Shown here: piece after piece, positions 7,756 to 15,690 of the stretch
How the letters are laid out: every line of letters begins with the position of its first letter
How positions within the stretch are numbered: the stretch's first letter is position 1
NCBI GenBank assembly: GCA_030683005.1
Contig: JAUXMY010000042.1
Span: 236,957-300,956 of the forward strand
Length of the DNA: 64,000 nucleotides
Source of the DNA: Caulobacter sp.
Lineage (GTDB): Bacteria; Pseudomonadota; Alphaproteobacteria; Caulobacterales; Caulobacteraceae
Reading direction: 5' to 3'
Made by a program: the position numbers and the translations under genes
Notes under the pieces: generated by a model
What the model was told of the DNA's origin: nothing
The model's database searches: none
Seen by the model: only the letters and a program-made list of their open reading frames with translations

Positions 7756-9414
7756 ATGACGGCAGGCGCAAGAGCGCTGGTCATGGCCCTGGCCATGACC
7801 CTGGCGATGGTCTTCCAGGCCGGACCGGCCCGCGCCGCCGGGACCGACGTGCTGTCGCCCATGGACGAACGCGCCTACCGCGAGGCTTTCGCATCCTCGG
7901 TGCGCGGTGATTTCACCGCCGCCGAGACCAGCCTGGAGCGGGTCAAGGACCGGTCGCTGGTCGGCCATGTCGACCTCATCCGGTTGATGCATCCCACCGC
8001 CCACCGTGCCGTGTATGATGAACTTGTCGGCTGGCTGAAGGTTCATGGCGATCACCCCGGCGCCGAGCGGGTCTACGCCCTGGCCCTGAAGCGCAAGCCG
8101 GCCGGCGCCCCGGACCCCAAGACGCCGGCCTTCCTGGAAGTCAGCCGGACCTGGTCCCGCGTCGAGAGCGCCGCCGCCCCGACCGGCGGGCCCGCCGGAC
8201 CGGATCGCGACCGCGCCGCCCGCGAGGCCTACTATTCCGGCGACGCCGCCCGCGCCCTGGCCCTGGCCCCGTCGGCCGGGAACGCATGGATCGCCGGCCT
8301 GGCCGCCTGGCGCCTGGGACGTTACGAGGATGCCCGTAGCTTCTTCCGCGCCGTTGCGATCGACGAGACCGAGGAGGAGTGGCTGCGGGCCGGCGGCGCC
8401 TTCTGGGCCGCCCGGGCCTCGCGGACGCTGGGCGACGCCGCGCAAGCGACGGCCTTCCTGCGGATGGCGGCGAAGACCCCGCACAGCTTCTACGGCATGA
8501 TCGCCCAGCGGGCGCTGGAGCTTGACGACGTGCGGGTCGGATCGCTGGACGGCTGGACCGCGCCGGGCGCCTCCCCGCTGCTGATCAGGGCCTCGACCGC
8601 GCCGAGGCCGGCCGCGCCCGCCCTGGCCGATATCGGTTCGTTCGTGAAAGCCAACGCCCGAGCCCGCCGCGCCGCCGCCCTGATGCAGATCGGCCGCGAG
8701 ACCGATGCGGGGCTCGAGTTGCGCGCCGGCCTCGCCACCGCGGCGACAACCGCCGAGCGTAAGCAGTGGGAAGCGCTGATCCTGGCCCTCAACGCGCCGA
8801 TAACCACGGCCGCCGATACGACCCTGGCCCTGTCAGTGCGCCGGCCGGGCCCGCCGCCGCGCCGCCGGCCTCCGACCGACTATCCGGCGCCCGAGCTGTT
8901 CCCGGCCGGCGGCTGGACGCTCGACCGGGCTCTGGTCTACGCCCTGGTCTGGAAGGAAAGCGGCTTCAACGAATACGCCGTCTCCGGCGCCGGGGCGATG
9001 GGGTTGATGCAGGTGCGGCCGGTGGCGGCGGCCCGCGCAGCTGGCGACGACCACCTGATCCTCAACCCGATGCCGCTGCTGGACGGGCCCACCAACCTGC
9101 GGGTCGGGCAGGATTATTTCACCTGGCTGATGGAGCGCGGACTGGGCGGTGGGCCGGAAGCCTACGATGTGTTGCGCGCCGTGGCCGCCTATAACGCCGG
9201 CGCCGGCACGGTGCTGAACACGATCAAGAAGGTCGGTCCGGGAGCGGACACCCTGCTGCTGGTCGAGAGCCTGCCGGCCTTGGAGACCCGCGACTACGTC
9301 GAGAAGGTGATGGCCGCCTACTGGACCTACCGCCGCAAGTTCGGCGGCGAGACGAGGACCCTGGACGCCCTCGCCCGAGGCGAACCGATCGTCGACATCC
9401 GGCTGGACCGGTAG
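7756..9414 (+). CDS. Lytic transglycosylase (SLT domain)
   Basis: A 552-residue periplasmic enzyme that cleaves the glycan strand of peptidoglycan with formation of 1,6-anhydro-muropeptides. A signal peptide covers residues 1-27 (ending GPARAAG). A long helical repeat region (about 30-380) of the kind that forms the superhelical body of Slt70-like enzymes follows, with an Arg/Pro-rich linker near 360. The catalytic SLT domain is at about 385-510: WKESGFNEYAVSGAGAMGLMQ gives the catalytic Glu (in KES) and the GLMQV motif, and AVAAYNAGAGTV the conserved NAG segment. ATG 7756 is preferred because it begins the signal peptide; in-frame sequence upstream lies opposite the divergent gene. NagZ, at 51-52 kb, acts downstream in the same muropeptide recycling. 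Confidence 0.92.
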   Translation: MTAGARALVMALAMTLAMVFQAGPARAAGTDVLSPMDERAYREAFASSVRGDFTAAETSLERVKDRSLVGHVDLIRLMHPTAHRAVYDELVGWLKVHGDHPGAERVYALALKRKPAGAPDPKTPAFLEVSRTWSRVESAAAPTGGPAGPDRDRAAREAYYSGDAARALALAPSAGNAWIAGLAAWRLGRYEDARSFFRAVAIDETEEEWLRAGGAFWAARASRTLGDAAQATAFLRMAAKTPHSFYGMIAQRALELDDVRVGSLDGWTAPGASPLLIRASTAPRPAAPALADIGSFVKANARARRAAALMQIGRETDAGLELRAGLATAATTAERKQWEALILALNAPITTAADTTLALSVRRPGPPPRRRPPTDYPAPELFPAGGWTLDRALVYALVWKESGFNEYAVSGAGAMGLMQVRPVAAARAAGDDHLILNPMPLLDGPTNLRVGQDYFTWLMERGLGGGPEAYDVLRAVAAYNAGAGTVLNTIKKVGPGADTLLLVESLPALETRDYVEKVMAAYWTYRRKFGGETRTLDALARGEPIVDIRLDR

Positions 9415-9415
9415 G

Positions 9416-9892
9416 TCAGCCCGCCACGAAGGCCCGGGCGCCGAGCCGGCGGATCGGCAGGCCGGCCTCCCGATGACGCTTCGCCTCGACCAGCCTGCCC
9501 TGCGCCGCCACGGGCAGGCTGACGCTGGCCAGCCACTCCCGCAACCGGGCCACCGGCGAGGCGCTGTCGAAGGCCAGCCGGAAGCAGGCCGCCGCGCCCG
9601 CGTGGCTCTCGACATGATCGGCCGCCTCCGCCTCCCAGCCGGGCTCCAGCCGCGTCGTCGGCGGCAGGATCAGCAGCCACTCGCCCTTCGCCGTCGCCAC
9701 GGCCGCCGCGACGTCGCCAGCCACGACCCGTGTCCCGGCGTCGTCGGCGATCGCCAGCGTAGCGTCGCCCGAGCCCGCGTCGGCGAGAATCACCTCCCGC
9801 ACCAGCCCGCTGACCGCCGCCGGTACGAGCGCCGACAGACAGGGCCCCAGCACGGCGGCGGAATCGCGAGTCGGGACGATAACGCTGATCAT
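9416..9892 (-). CDS. Short glycosyltransferase family 2-like protein
   Basis: A 158-residue protein that starts like a GT-A fold glycosyltransferase: ISVIVPTRDSAAVLGPCL at residues 2-19 and EVILADAGSGDATLAIAD near 33-50 are the usual nucleotide-sugar binding strand and the D-x-S-x-D region, and GEWLLILPPTTRLEPGW near 70-86 corresponds to the region of the DxD metal motif, which here reads PPTTR and therefore lacks the acidic residues. Full GT2 domains are about 220-300 residues, so this is a compact variant, as seen in several alphaproteobacteria. Its activity is uncertain. It ends one base beyond the stop of the convergent transglycosylase gene, and its start faces the candidate LexA box at 9931. 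Confidence 0.75.
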   Translation of the reverse strand: MISVIVPTRDSAAVLGPCLSALVPAAVSGLVREVILADAGSGDATLAIADDAGTRVVAGDVAAAVATAKGEWLLILPPTTRLEPGWEAEAADHVESHAGAAACFRLAFDSASPVARLREWLASVSLPVAAQGRLVEAKRHREAGLPIRRLGARAFVAG

Positions 9893-9930
9893 GCCCCCTT
9901 AGGCGCCATCCCTCCGAGGAGGGTCAACTT

Positions 9931-9945
9931 GTTCTTGTTATGTTC
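9931..9945 (+). promoter_or_regulatory. Candidate LexA (SOS) box before radical SAM gene
   Basis: The 15 bases read GTTCTTGTTATGTTC, an exact GTTC-N7-GTTC direct repeat, the LexA operator form established for Alphaproteobacteria. It overlaps a plausible sigma-70 promoter (TTGTTA at 9935-9940, 16-base spacer, TACACT at 9957-9962) and lies 25 bases before the ATG at 9970. Regulation by LexA is inferred from the match and position. Confidence 0.6.
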
Positions 9946-9969
9946 CACGCCATCGCTACACTACCGCCC

Positions 9970-11049
9970 ATGGTCCCCTCTCCGCCTCTCGTCAAAGGTC
10001 GTGGCGCGCGCAGCAACGCGACCAGCCGCTTCATCGCCGCCGGGCGCGAGGCGTTCGACGACGGCTGGACCCTCGACGACGCCGAGCCGGCGCAGCTGAC
10101 CACCACCGTCCTGCCGGACATGGCGAAGACGATCATCGCCCGCAACAGCAGCCCCGACATCCACTTCAACCGCTCGATCAATCCCTACCGGGGCTGTGAG
10201 CACGGCTGCATCTACTGCTTCGCCCGGCCGGCCCACGCCTTCCTGGGCCTGTCGCCGGGCCTCGACTTCGAGAGCCGGCTGTTCTTCAAGCCGGAGGCCG
10301 CCGGCCTGTTGACCGCCGAACTGTCGAAGAAGGGCTACCGTCCCCGGCATATCCAGGTCGGCGCCGACACCGACCCCTACCAGCCCATCGAGCGCAAACT
10401 GCGCGTCACCCGCCAGGTGCTCGAGGTGCTGCAGGCCTTCCGCCACCCACTGACCATCATCACCAAGTCCAACCTGATCATCCGCGACGCCGACATCCTG
10501 GGCGAGATGGGCAAGGCGGGCCTCGCGGGCGCGGCGATCTCGATCACCACCCTGGACCGCAAGCTGGCCCGCAGCATGGAGCCCCGCGCCGCCACGCCGC
10601 AGCGCCGGCTGGACGCGGTGCGCCGGCTGACGGACGCGGGCTGCCCGGTGACGGTCATGTTCGCGCCGGTAATCCCGGGCCTCAACGACCACGAGCTGGA
10701 GGCGGTTCTGGAGGCCTCGGCCGCCGCCGGCGCGACCGGCGCGGGCTATGTGCTGGTGCGGCTGCCGCTGGAGATCAGCGACCTGTTCCAGCAGTGGCTG
10801 GCCAGCGACCACCCGGACCGCGCCTCGCGCGTCATGTCGCTTATCCGCCAGACGCGCGGCGGAAAGGACTACGTCTCGCAGTGGGGCGAGCGCCAGAGGG
10901 GCGCCGGTCCGGTCGCCGACCTGGTCGCCCGCCGGTTCGCCGCTGCCCGCGCCCGCTACGGCATGGACCAGCCGCGCCGGACGCTCGACGCAACGCAGTT
11001 CCGCCCGCCGCCCAGGGCGGGGGACCAGATGGAGCTGCTGTTCGGATAG
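9970..11049 (+). CDS. Radical SAM protein, PA0069 family
   Basis: A 359-residue protein with the radical SAM cluster motif CEHGCIYC (C-x3-C-x2-C) near residues 70-77, inside the family signature NRSINPYRGCEHGCIYCFAR. The rest (HIQVGADTDPYQPIERKLRVTR, IITKSNLIIRDADIL, FAPVIPGLNDHE) is characteristic of the PA0069/Rv2578c family, which is related to spore photoproduct lyase-type radical SAM proteins but of unknown reaction. Start ATG 9970 gives the usual 8-10 residues before KGRGA. The promoter predicted from the TTGTTA/TACACT pair would start transcription at about 9969, so the mRNA may be nearly leaderless. The exact LexA-type box overlapping the -35 region suggests DNA-damage induction. Confidence 0.93.
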   Translation: MVPSPPLVKGRGARSNATSRFIAAGREAFDDGWTLDDAEPAQLTTTVLPDMAKTIIARNSSPDIHFNRSINPYRGCEHGCIYCFARPAHAFLGLSPGLDFESRLFFKPEAAGLLTAELSKKGYRPRHIQVGADTDPYQPIERKLRVTRQVLEVLQAFRHPLTIITKSNLIIRDADILGEMGKAGLAGAAISITTLDRKLARSMEPRAATPQRRLDAVRRLTDAGCPVTVMFAPVIPGLNDHELEAVLEASAAAGATGAGYVLVRLPLEISDLFQQWLASDHPDRASRVMSLIRQTRGGKDYVSQWGERQRGAGPVADLVARRFAAARARYGMDQPRRTLDATQFRPPPRAGDQMELLFG

Positions 11050-11124
11050 CCCCCCGTTTGGATGTCGCGCCATGCCCCATCCTCCGCTTTCATGAGCCTG
11101 ACGAGGAACACTGGAGGACTGACG

Positions 11125-11574
11125 ATGCGTGCAATCGGGATCGGCCTGTTGCTATCGGCGGGCGTGGCGGGGGCAGCCAGCGCGGCGCCCTTCGAGGCGG
11201 TCGACGGCACGTCCAGATTCCTGACCATGATGGACCGGTCGTCCCTCGCCCGCAGCGGAGCGAAGGTCGATGCTGATTTCCTTCTCGTGTCGGCGTCAGG
11301 CGCCGCTGCGATCACCCGCTTCCGGTTCGATTGCACGGCCCGCACCTGGCAGCAGCTGAGCCAACGCGACATCGCGGAGGATCTGACGTTGTCGGCGCCC
11401 GTGCAGATGTCCGAGGCCCCGGAGGCGGTGCCGGCGGGATCGCTCGGTGTCTCGATGCTGGAACGGGCCTGCTTCAATCGACAGGCCAACGCCTCGGCCG
11501 GCTGGACGACTCCCACACTTGCCGAGGCGGTCCGGCAGGGCCGAGCGATCATGGCCCGGAAGGCGAAACCCTGA
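11125..11574 (+). CDS. Secreted protein, first of a tandem paralog pair
   Basis: A 149-residue exported protein. GGAGG at 11113-11117 and the signal peptide MRAIGIGLLLSAGVAGAASA fix the start. The mature part begins APFEAVDGTSRFLTMMDRSS and contains two cysteines (FRFDCTART, ERACFNRQ) that probably pair. The pattern of a D-x-x-phi-x-R-x-G segment followed by strands and a DC motif resembles the surface-adhesin E / related lipocalin-like small domains; this is a weak similarity by eye. It is about 45% like the gene at 11755, and the two share nearly identical DNA over the signal peptide and first mature residues, showing a tandem duplication. The function is unknown. Confidence 0.75.
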   Translation: MRAIGIGLLLSAGVAGAASAAPFEAVDGTSRFLTMMDRSSLARSGAKVDADFLLVSASGAAAITRFRFDCTARTWQQLSQRDIAEDLTLSAPVQMSEAPEAVPAGSLGVSMLERACFNRQANASAGWTTPTLAEAVRQGRAIMARKAKP

Positions 11575-11594
11575 CAGGCGCCGCGCCGCAGCCG

Positions 11595-11660
11595 TGCAAC
11601 TGGTCGGCCCAGACGCCCGGCGAGGCGATCACCACCGGGAAGGTCGCGATCAGAAGGGGG
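11595..11660 (+). pseudogene. Possible 3' remnant of a third paralog
   Basis: Between the two tandem paralogs one frame reads CNWSAQTPGEAITTGKVAIRRG. This aligns by eye with the C-terminal end of both neighbours (AGWTTPTLAEAVRQGRAIMAR and AGWTQPTLGQAITSARAVLAR): W, a T/P pair, a small-residue EAI/QAI and a basic end. No start, signal peptide or upstream part is present. It may be the decayed end of an extra copy left by unequal duplication, but the stretch is short and chance cannot be excluded. Confidence 0.35.
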
Positions 11661-11688
11661 GCGCGGCCCTGGGCAGACCGCCCCCCTT
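11654..11688 (+). terminator. Hairpin, probable terminator of first paralog
   Basis: AAGGGGGGCG (11654-11663) pairs perfectly with CGCCCCCCTT (11679-11688), followed only by a short TTG tail. The strong 10-bp GC stem 80 bases after the stop at 11574 fits transcription termination or 3' end protection; the U-tract is weak. Confidence 0.5.
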
Positions 11689-11754
11689 TGGGGTCGCGAA
11701 CTCGCGGGCGCCAAGACCTGATGCGGTGATCGAAGTGACCTTGAGGGTGAAGCG

Positions 11755-12210
11755 ATGCGTGGAACAGTGATCGGACTGCTGCTGGCGGCGGGCGTGGCGG
11801 GGGCCGCCAGCGCGGCGCCCTTCGAGGCGGTCGATGCGACGGCGGAATTCTTCATGCTGGTGGATCAGGCGACGATGGCGCGGACCGGGTCGGTGGTTGA
11901 GGCCGACATCCTGATCGTTCCGGCCGAGGGTGAGATCCTGCTCGCCAGAATGAGCTTCGACTGTACGGGCAGAGTCTATCGGCAACGCTCGAGTCGCGCG
12001 GTCAAGGAGGACTTCCAGCTGATGCCCTCGGTCGCGGCCGCCGGGCGCGCCAACCCGGCGCCGACCGGTACGCTGGGGGGCTCTCTCCTGGATCGGGTCT
12101 GTTTCAACAAGAAGGCCAAGCCCACCGCAGGCTGGACCCAGCCGACCCTCGGCCAGGCGATCACGTCGGCCCGGGCGGTGCTCGCGCGGATCGCGGCGAA
12201 GCCTGGCTGA
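11755..12210 (+). CDS. Secreted protein, second of a tandem paralog pair
   Basis: A 151-residue exported protein, paralogous to the gene 180 bases upstream. Signal peptide MRGTVIGLLLAAGVAGAASA, then APFEAVDATAEFFMLVDQATM. Two cysteines (MSFDCTGRV, DRVCFNKK) occupy the same positions as in the first copy. The signal peptides and the start of the mature part are almost identical at DNA level (GGCGGGCGTGGCGGGGGC and GCGGCGCCCTTCGAGGCGGT), while the cores have diverged, so either recent gene conversion or selection on the N-terminus kept this part the same. The C-terminus AGWTQPTLGQAITSARAVLA is family-specific. The role is unknown; the export signal indicates a periplasmic or surface location. 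Confidence 0.75.
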   Translation: MRGTVIGLLLAAGVAGAASAAPFEAVDATAEFFMLVDQATMARTGSVVEADILIVPAEGEILLARMSFDCTGRVYRQRSSRAVKEDFQLMPSVAAAGRANPAPTGTLGGSLLDRVCFNKKAKPTAGWTQPTLGQAITSARAVLARIAAKPG

Positions 12211-12222
12211 CCGGTCCCGCCC

Positions 12223-13551
12223 CTACCGCTCGAACACACCGACCAGCTCGACATGCGGCGACCACAGGAACTGGTCGATCGGCCGCACCGACTTGAGCGT
12301 GAAGCCCGCGTCGATCAGCACCCGGGCGTCGCGGGCGAAGGTCTGCGGGTTGCAGGAGATGCCGACCACCCGCGAGACCTTGCTGATGGCGATCTCGCGC
12401 GTCTGTTCCAGCGCCCCGGCCCGGGGCGGGTCGAAGACCACGGCGTCGACCCTGGCCAGTTCCGGTGCCAGCATCGGCCGCCGGGCCAGGTCGCGCGCCT
12501 CGGCGGTGATGGGTTTGAGGCCCTGGGCGGTGGCGATGCCGGCCTTGAGCGCGGTGATGGCTGGGGCCGAGGAATCGGCGGCCAGCACCGGCGCGATCCG
12601 GGCCAGGTGGAAGGTGAAGGTGCCGACGCCGCAGTAGAGGTCGGCGATGCGGTTCGCGCCGGCCACGGCCTCGCAGGCCAGCCGGGCCATGGCGGCCTCA
12701 GCCACCGGCACGGCCTGCAGGAAGGCGCCGGCCGGCAGGGTGACGATGGCGTCGCCCAGCTTTACCACCGGCAGGCGGGCGCCGTAGACGGTCTCGCCGG
12801 CCAGGCTGACCCGGGCCATGTCGCCGGCCGAGGCCGCCTCGGCGGCGCGCATCCTGGCGTCGGCCGACAGGCCGCCGCTCTTGCGCTCCACGCCGGTGAC
12901 GTCGACATCCAGGCCCGCGCCGGTCCAGGTGACGTGCAGGGTGGGCGCTGACTTGGGATGCTCCAGAAAGGGGTCGGCCAGCCGGCGCAGCGCCGGCAAG
13001 GCTGCGACCAGACGGGGATCGGCGATGGTGCAGACGTCGATGTCGACAAGCGACCAGCTCCGCCGCTCCTTGAAACCCAGCAGGATGACGCCCTTGCCGC
13101 CCCGGCGGGCGTGCAGGGCCAGCCGCCGGCGCGTGCCCGGCGGCGAGGCGAAGATGGGCAGGATGTCGGTGTCGATCCGCTCCCGCGACAGGGCCAGCCG
13201 CACCTGATCGGTTTTCCAGGCCAGGTACGGGCCGTCGGCCCAGTGCTGCAGCGCGCAGCCACCGCAGACGCCGAAGTGGGGACAGGGCGGCGCGACGCGC
13301 TCGGGGCTGGAGGTCAGTCGCTCGACCACCTCGGCCCGCTGGCCGTCGATCCGCACGCGCGCCCGCTCGCCGCCCAGGGTGAGCGGGACGTAGAGCAGCC
13401 CGCCGCCCGGCGCCTCTGCCAGGCCGTCACCCTGACCGCCGACCTGTGTGACATCAATGTCGACTGTGCCCGACAACAGACTCTCCGAACGGAACTGACC
13501 GCGCTCCCTACCATTATCCCGCAGCAAACCCGGCGTCGTTTTACGCCACAT
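12223..13551 (-). CDS. TrmA/RumA-family SAM-dependent RNA m5U methyltransferase
   Basis: A 442-residue class I methyltransferase that makes 5-methyluridine in rRNA or tRNA. The N-terminal part (about 30-85) is a TRAM-like RNA-binding beta barrel (VDIDVTQVGGQGDGLAEAPG). CPHFGVCGGCALQHW near 95-109 plus a later DIDVC supply 4Fe-4S cysteines as in RumA/RlmD. The catalytic domain has the SAM motif ADLYCGVGTFTF near 300, FDPPRAG near 365, and the nucleophile in GISCNPQTFARD near 392-403. Which uridine is modified cannot be told from sequence; trmFO in the same window makes tRNA m5U54, so an rRNA target is likely. ATG 13551 is given; a TTG at 13476 with GGAGAG four bases upstream is a credible shorter start. 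Confidence 0.9.
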   Translation of the reverse strand: MWRKTTPGLLRDNGRERGQFRSESLLSGTVDIDVTQVGGQGDGLAEAPGGGLLYVPLTLGGERARVRIDGQRAEVVERLTSSPERVAPPCPHFGVCGGCALQHWADGPYLAWKTDQVRLALSRERIDTDILPIFASPPGTRRRLALHARRGGKGVILLGFKERRSWSLVDIDVCTIADPRLVAALPALRRLADPFLEHPKSAPTLHVTWTGAGLDVDVTGVERKSGGLSADARMRAAEAASAGDMARVSLAGETVYGARLPVVKLGDAIVTLPAGAFLQAVPVAEAAMARLACEAVAGANRIADLYCGVGTFTFHLARIAPVLAADSSAPAITALKAGIATAQGLKPITAEARDLARRPMLAPELARVDAVVFDPPRAGALEQTREIAISKVSRVVGISCNPQTFARDARVLIDAGFTLKSVRPIDQFLWSPHVELVGVFER

Positions 13552-13656
13552 GAATGAAGATGAACGGCGCGCTCAACCGGCGTTCAGGAAACACCGGCCA
13601 TCTTCACAACACAGACGTTGGGCAGTTTTCCGCCTGACGGAAGTAAGGAGTCGCCC

Positions 13657-14076
13657 ATGCGTACGATCCTCTCCCTTGCCGCGGCGCTGGCTATCGCCGC
13701 CCCGAGTTTTGTCGTTCCCACCTTGGCGCAGGCGCAGTCCTCGCGGTACTACGGTCGTGGCGACGTCTGCAAATACGAACGCAAGCAGGCTGGCAACCGC
13801 GGCACGATCGCCGGCGGCTTGGTCGGCGGCACCCTGGGCGCGGCTGTCGCCGGCGACGGCGCCAAGACCGAGGGCGCTGTCCTCGGCGGCATCGTCGGCG
13901 CCGTGGCCGGCAACCAGATCGCCAAGAAGAATTTCCGCTGCGCCAGCTACCCCAAGCGCATCTCCCACCGCCGCGACAACTGTCGCTGGGTGCAGGAGTA
14001 TGACGGTCGCCGCTGGAACGGCTTTGAAGTCTGTCGCAACCGTAGCGGCGAGTGGCGTCCCAGCGGCCGGGGCTGA
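13657..14076 (+). CDS. Glycine-zipper 2TM domain protein (copy 1)
   Basis: A 139-residue exported protein. AAGGAG at 13645-13650 and signal peptide MRTILSLAAALAIAAPSFVVP (ending AQAQS) set the start. Residues about 50-88 are a glycine zipper (GTIAGGLVGGTLGAAVAG, then GAVLGGIVGAVAGNQIAKK) of the kind in Rickettsia 17-kDa antigen and SlyB-type outer-membrane proteins, able to form a helical hairpin in a membrane. The C-terminal part has RDNCRWVQEYDGRRWNGFEVC with paired cysteines. It has no lipobox Cys near the cleavage site. It lies divergently from the methyltransferase gene and 56 bases before a second glycine-zipper gene, so the two are probably one transcript and arose by duplication. Confidence 0.82.
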   Translation: MRTILSLAAALAIAAPSFVVPTLAQAQSSRYYGRGDVCKYERKQAGNRGTIAGGLVGGTLGAAVAGDGAKTEGAVLGGIVGAVAGNQIAKKNFRCASYPKRISHRRDNCRWVQEYDGRRWNGFEVCRNRSGEWRPSGRG

Positions 14077-14132
14077 TCCCGGCCGACACTGACGCCTGTC
14101 CGCATCAGTCGAGCTCAAGGAGAGCAAAGCTC

Positions 14133-14816
14133 ATGACCCGTAAGATCCTGTCCCGCGGCGCGGCCGGCCTGGCCTTGGCCTCGCTCGTCGCCGGCGCGCT
14201 GGCGGTCCCCACGATCGCCTCGGCCCAGCCGGCGCCCGCCTACCAGGGCGGCGCCTACGGCCAGGGCGGCTACTACGACCCCTGCCGTCGGGATCAGGTG
14301 CAGCGCGGCACGGGCGGTGCCCTGGTCGGCGGCGGCCTCGGCGCCCTGGCGGGCTCGAGCATCGCAGGCCGTGGCGCCAAGACCGAGGGGGCCGTTCTGG
14401 GCGGCATCCTGGGCGCGGTGATCGGCGCCAATGTCGGCAAGTCCGGCGCGGCCTGCGAGACTCCGTACGATCCGTCCCGTCCAGCCGGCGGCCAGGCCTA
14501 TTACGGCCAGCCGGGCGGCTATGACAGCTACGGCAGCTACGAGAGCGGCTACGGCGGTTACGGCGGTTACGGCGCCGATCAGGGTTATGCCGGCGGCGGC
14601 TCGGGCAACGGCTACTACGGCTATGAACAACGCGCCTACGACGAGGCCTACGGCGATGCCGGCTACGGCTACCGCACCATGCCGGTGGCAGACGGCCCCA
14701 CAGCCGACAACTGCTCGCTGGCCGAAAGCCCGATCTATCTGCCCGACGGCCGCGTCCAGAAGCGCTTCGTGCGCGTCTGCCGCGACGCCCGCGGCGAGTA
14801 TCAGGTCGTCGACTAA
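14133..14816 (+). CDS. Glycine-zipper 2TM domain protein (copy 2) with Gly/Tyr-rich tail
   Basis: A 227-residue exported protein with signal peptide MTRKILSRGAAGLALASLVAG (ending ASAQP). AAGGAGAG lies 8-15 bases before ATG 14133. After a Gly/Tyr stretch and one Cys (DPCRRDQ) comes a glycine zipper (GGALVGGGLGALAGSSIAG and GAVLGGILGAVIGANVGK), including the block GAKTEGAVLGGI shared exactly with copy 1. Residues about 125-190 are low-complexity GGY/SYG repeats, then a C-terminal module with two Cys (DNCSLAES and VRVCRDARGEYQVVD), also parallel to copy 1. The envelope location is inferred; a role in membrane integrity would be in line with the family but is not shown. A terminator hairpin follows at 14840. 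Confidence 0.82.
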   Translation: MTRKILSRGAAGLALASLVAGALAVPTIASAQPAPAYQGGAYGQGGYYDPCRRDQVQRGTGGALVGGGLGALAGSSIAGRGAKTEGAVLGGILGAVIGANVGKSGAACETPYDPSRPAGGQAYYGQPGGYDSYGSYESGYGGYGGYGADQGYAGGGSGNGYYGYEQRAYDEAYGDAGYGYRTMPVADGPTADNCSLAESPIYLPDGRVQKRFVRVCRDARGEYQVVD

Positions 14817-14839
14817 ACCCCGGCGCCCTGCCCTGTGAG

Positions 14840-14876
14840 GAAAGGCCGTTCACCGCGAGGTGGGCGGCCTTTTCTG
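14840..14876. terminator. Bidirectional rho-independent terminator
   Basis: AAAGGCCG (14841-14848) pairs with CGGCCTTT (14865-14872) with a 16-base loop that can extend pairing (TTCACCGCGAGGTGGGC). A T-rich end follows on the plus strand (TTTTCTGTT) and an opposite T run exists on the minus strand, so it can end both the glycine-zipper transcript and the convergent tlyA transcript. Confidence 0.75.
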
Positions 14877-14879
14877 TTC

Positions 14880-14905
14880 GGGACAGACACCGTGGTGTCT
14901 GTCCC
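14880..14905. repeat. Perfect inverted repeat abutting tlyA stop
   Basis: GGGACAGACAC, a 4-base loop CGTG, then GTGTCTGTCCC: an 11-bp perfect stem. Its last base is the first base of the tlyA stop codon on the minus strand. It may strengthen termination next to the 14840 hairpin or be a small dispersed palindrome. Confidence 0.6.
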
Positions 14906-15690
14906 TACGCCTTCACCGCCCGCAACAGGAATTCCCTGTTGCCGTCGCCGCCGGTGATGGGGCTGTCCGCAGTCGCCAGCACCTGCCAGCCGATGCCCTC
15001 CAGCCAGGCGACCACATCCGCCAGCGCCTTCACCCGCGACGCCTCGTCCTTCACCAGCCCGCCCTTGCCGACCCGCTCGCGGCCGACCTCAAACTGCGGC
15101 TTGACCAGCGCGATCAGCTCGCCCCCCTCGCCCGCCAGCGCCAGGGCGGCCGGCAGCGCCTTGGCGAGCGCGATAAAGCTGACGTCGGTGACGATCAGGT
15201 CCGGCGGCGTGGGGATCAGGCTCGAGTCCAGCGAGCGGGCGTCGATCCCCGACAGCTCGACCACGCGCCGGTCGGAGACGAGGCTCGGATGCAGCTGACC
15301 GCGCCCGACGTCGACAGCGTAGACCCGGGCCGCGCCGCGCGACAGGCAGACGTCCGTGAAGCCCCCGGTCGACGCCCCGACGTCCAGAACGGTCCGCCCC
15401 TCGACCACGACGGGCCACAGGGTCAGAGCATGGTCCAGCTTGAGCCCGCCGCGTCCGACCCAGGGATGGGCCGGCGTCGCGGTGATGTCGGCATCCTCAG
15501 CGACCATGTCCGAGGGCCTGGCGAATACCTTGCCGTCGGCGCTGACCCGTCCGGCCTCGATGGCCGCGCGGGCCCGGGCGCGGCTGTCGAACAGGCCGCG
15601 CTCGACGAGCAGCAGGTCGATGCGCTTGCGGGTCAGGGGCGTGGTCTCGTCAGGCAGTCTCGCCGGCCAGCCGCTTCGCCGCCTTGTCAC
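14905..15690 (-). CDS. tlyA: TlyA-family rRNA 2'-O-methyltransferase / hemolysin-like protein
   Basis: A 261-residue protein with an N-terminal S4 RNA-binding domain ([20 protein letters not shown] at about 22-41) and a C-terminal FtsJ/RrmJ-type methyltransferase domain. The SAM motif is [20 protein letters not shown] near 100-120, followed by [11 protein letters not shown] and [13 protein letters not shown]. TlyA proteins 2'-O-methylate 16S/23S rRNA in some bacteria; the historical hemolysin label is not implied. The only plausible start is GTG 15690, which lies inside the last 41 bases of gltX, so the two genes overlap and are likely translationally coupled. The gene ends at the hairpins at 14840-14905. 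Confidence 0.9.
   Translation of the reverse strand: MTRRRSGWPARLPDETTPLTRKRIDLLLVERGLFDSRARARAAIEAGRVSADGKVFARPSDMVAEDADITATPAHPWVGRGGLKLDHALTLWPVVVEGRTVLDVGASTGGFTDVCLSRGAARVYAVDVGRGQLHPSLVSDRRVVELSGIDARSLDSSLIPTPPDLIVTDVSFIALAKALPAALALAGEGGELIALVKPQFEVGRERVGKGGLVKDEASRVKALADVVAWLEGIGWQVLATADSPITGGDGNREFLLRAVKA

Noticed and set aside
13590..13625. EcfG-type promoter (GGAAAC ... CGTT) before the glycine-zipper gene
   Set aside because: Spacing between the two elements is about 23 bases, well outside the 16-17 of that promoter class.
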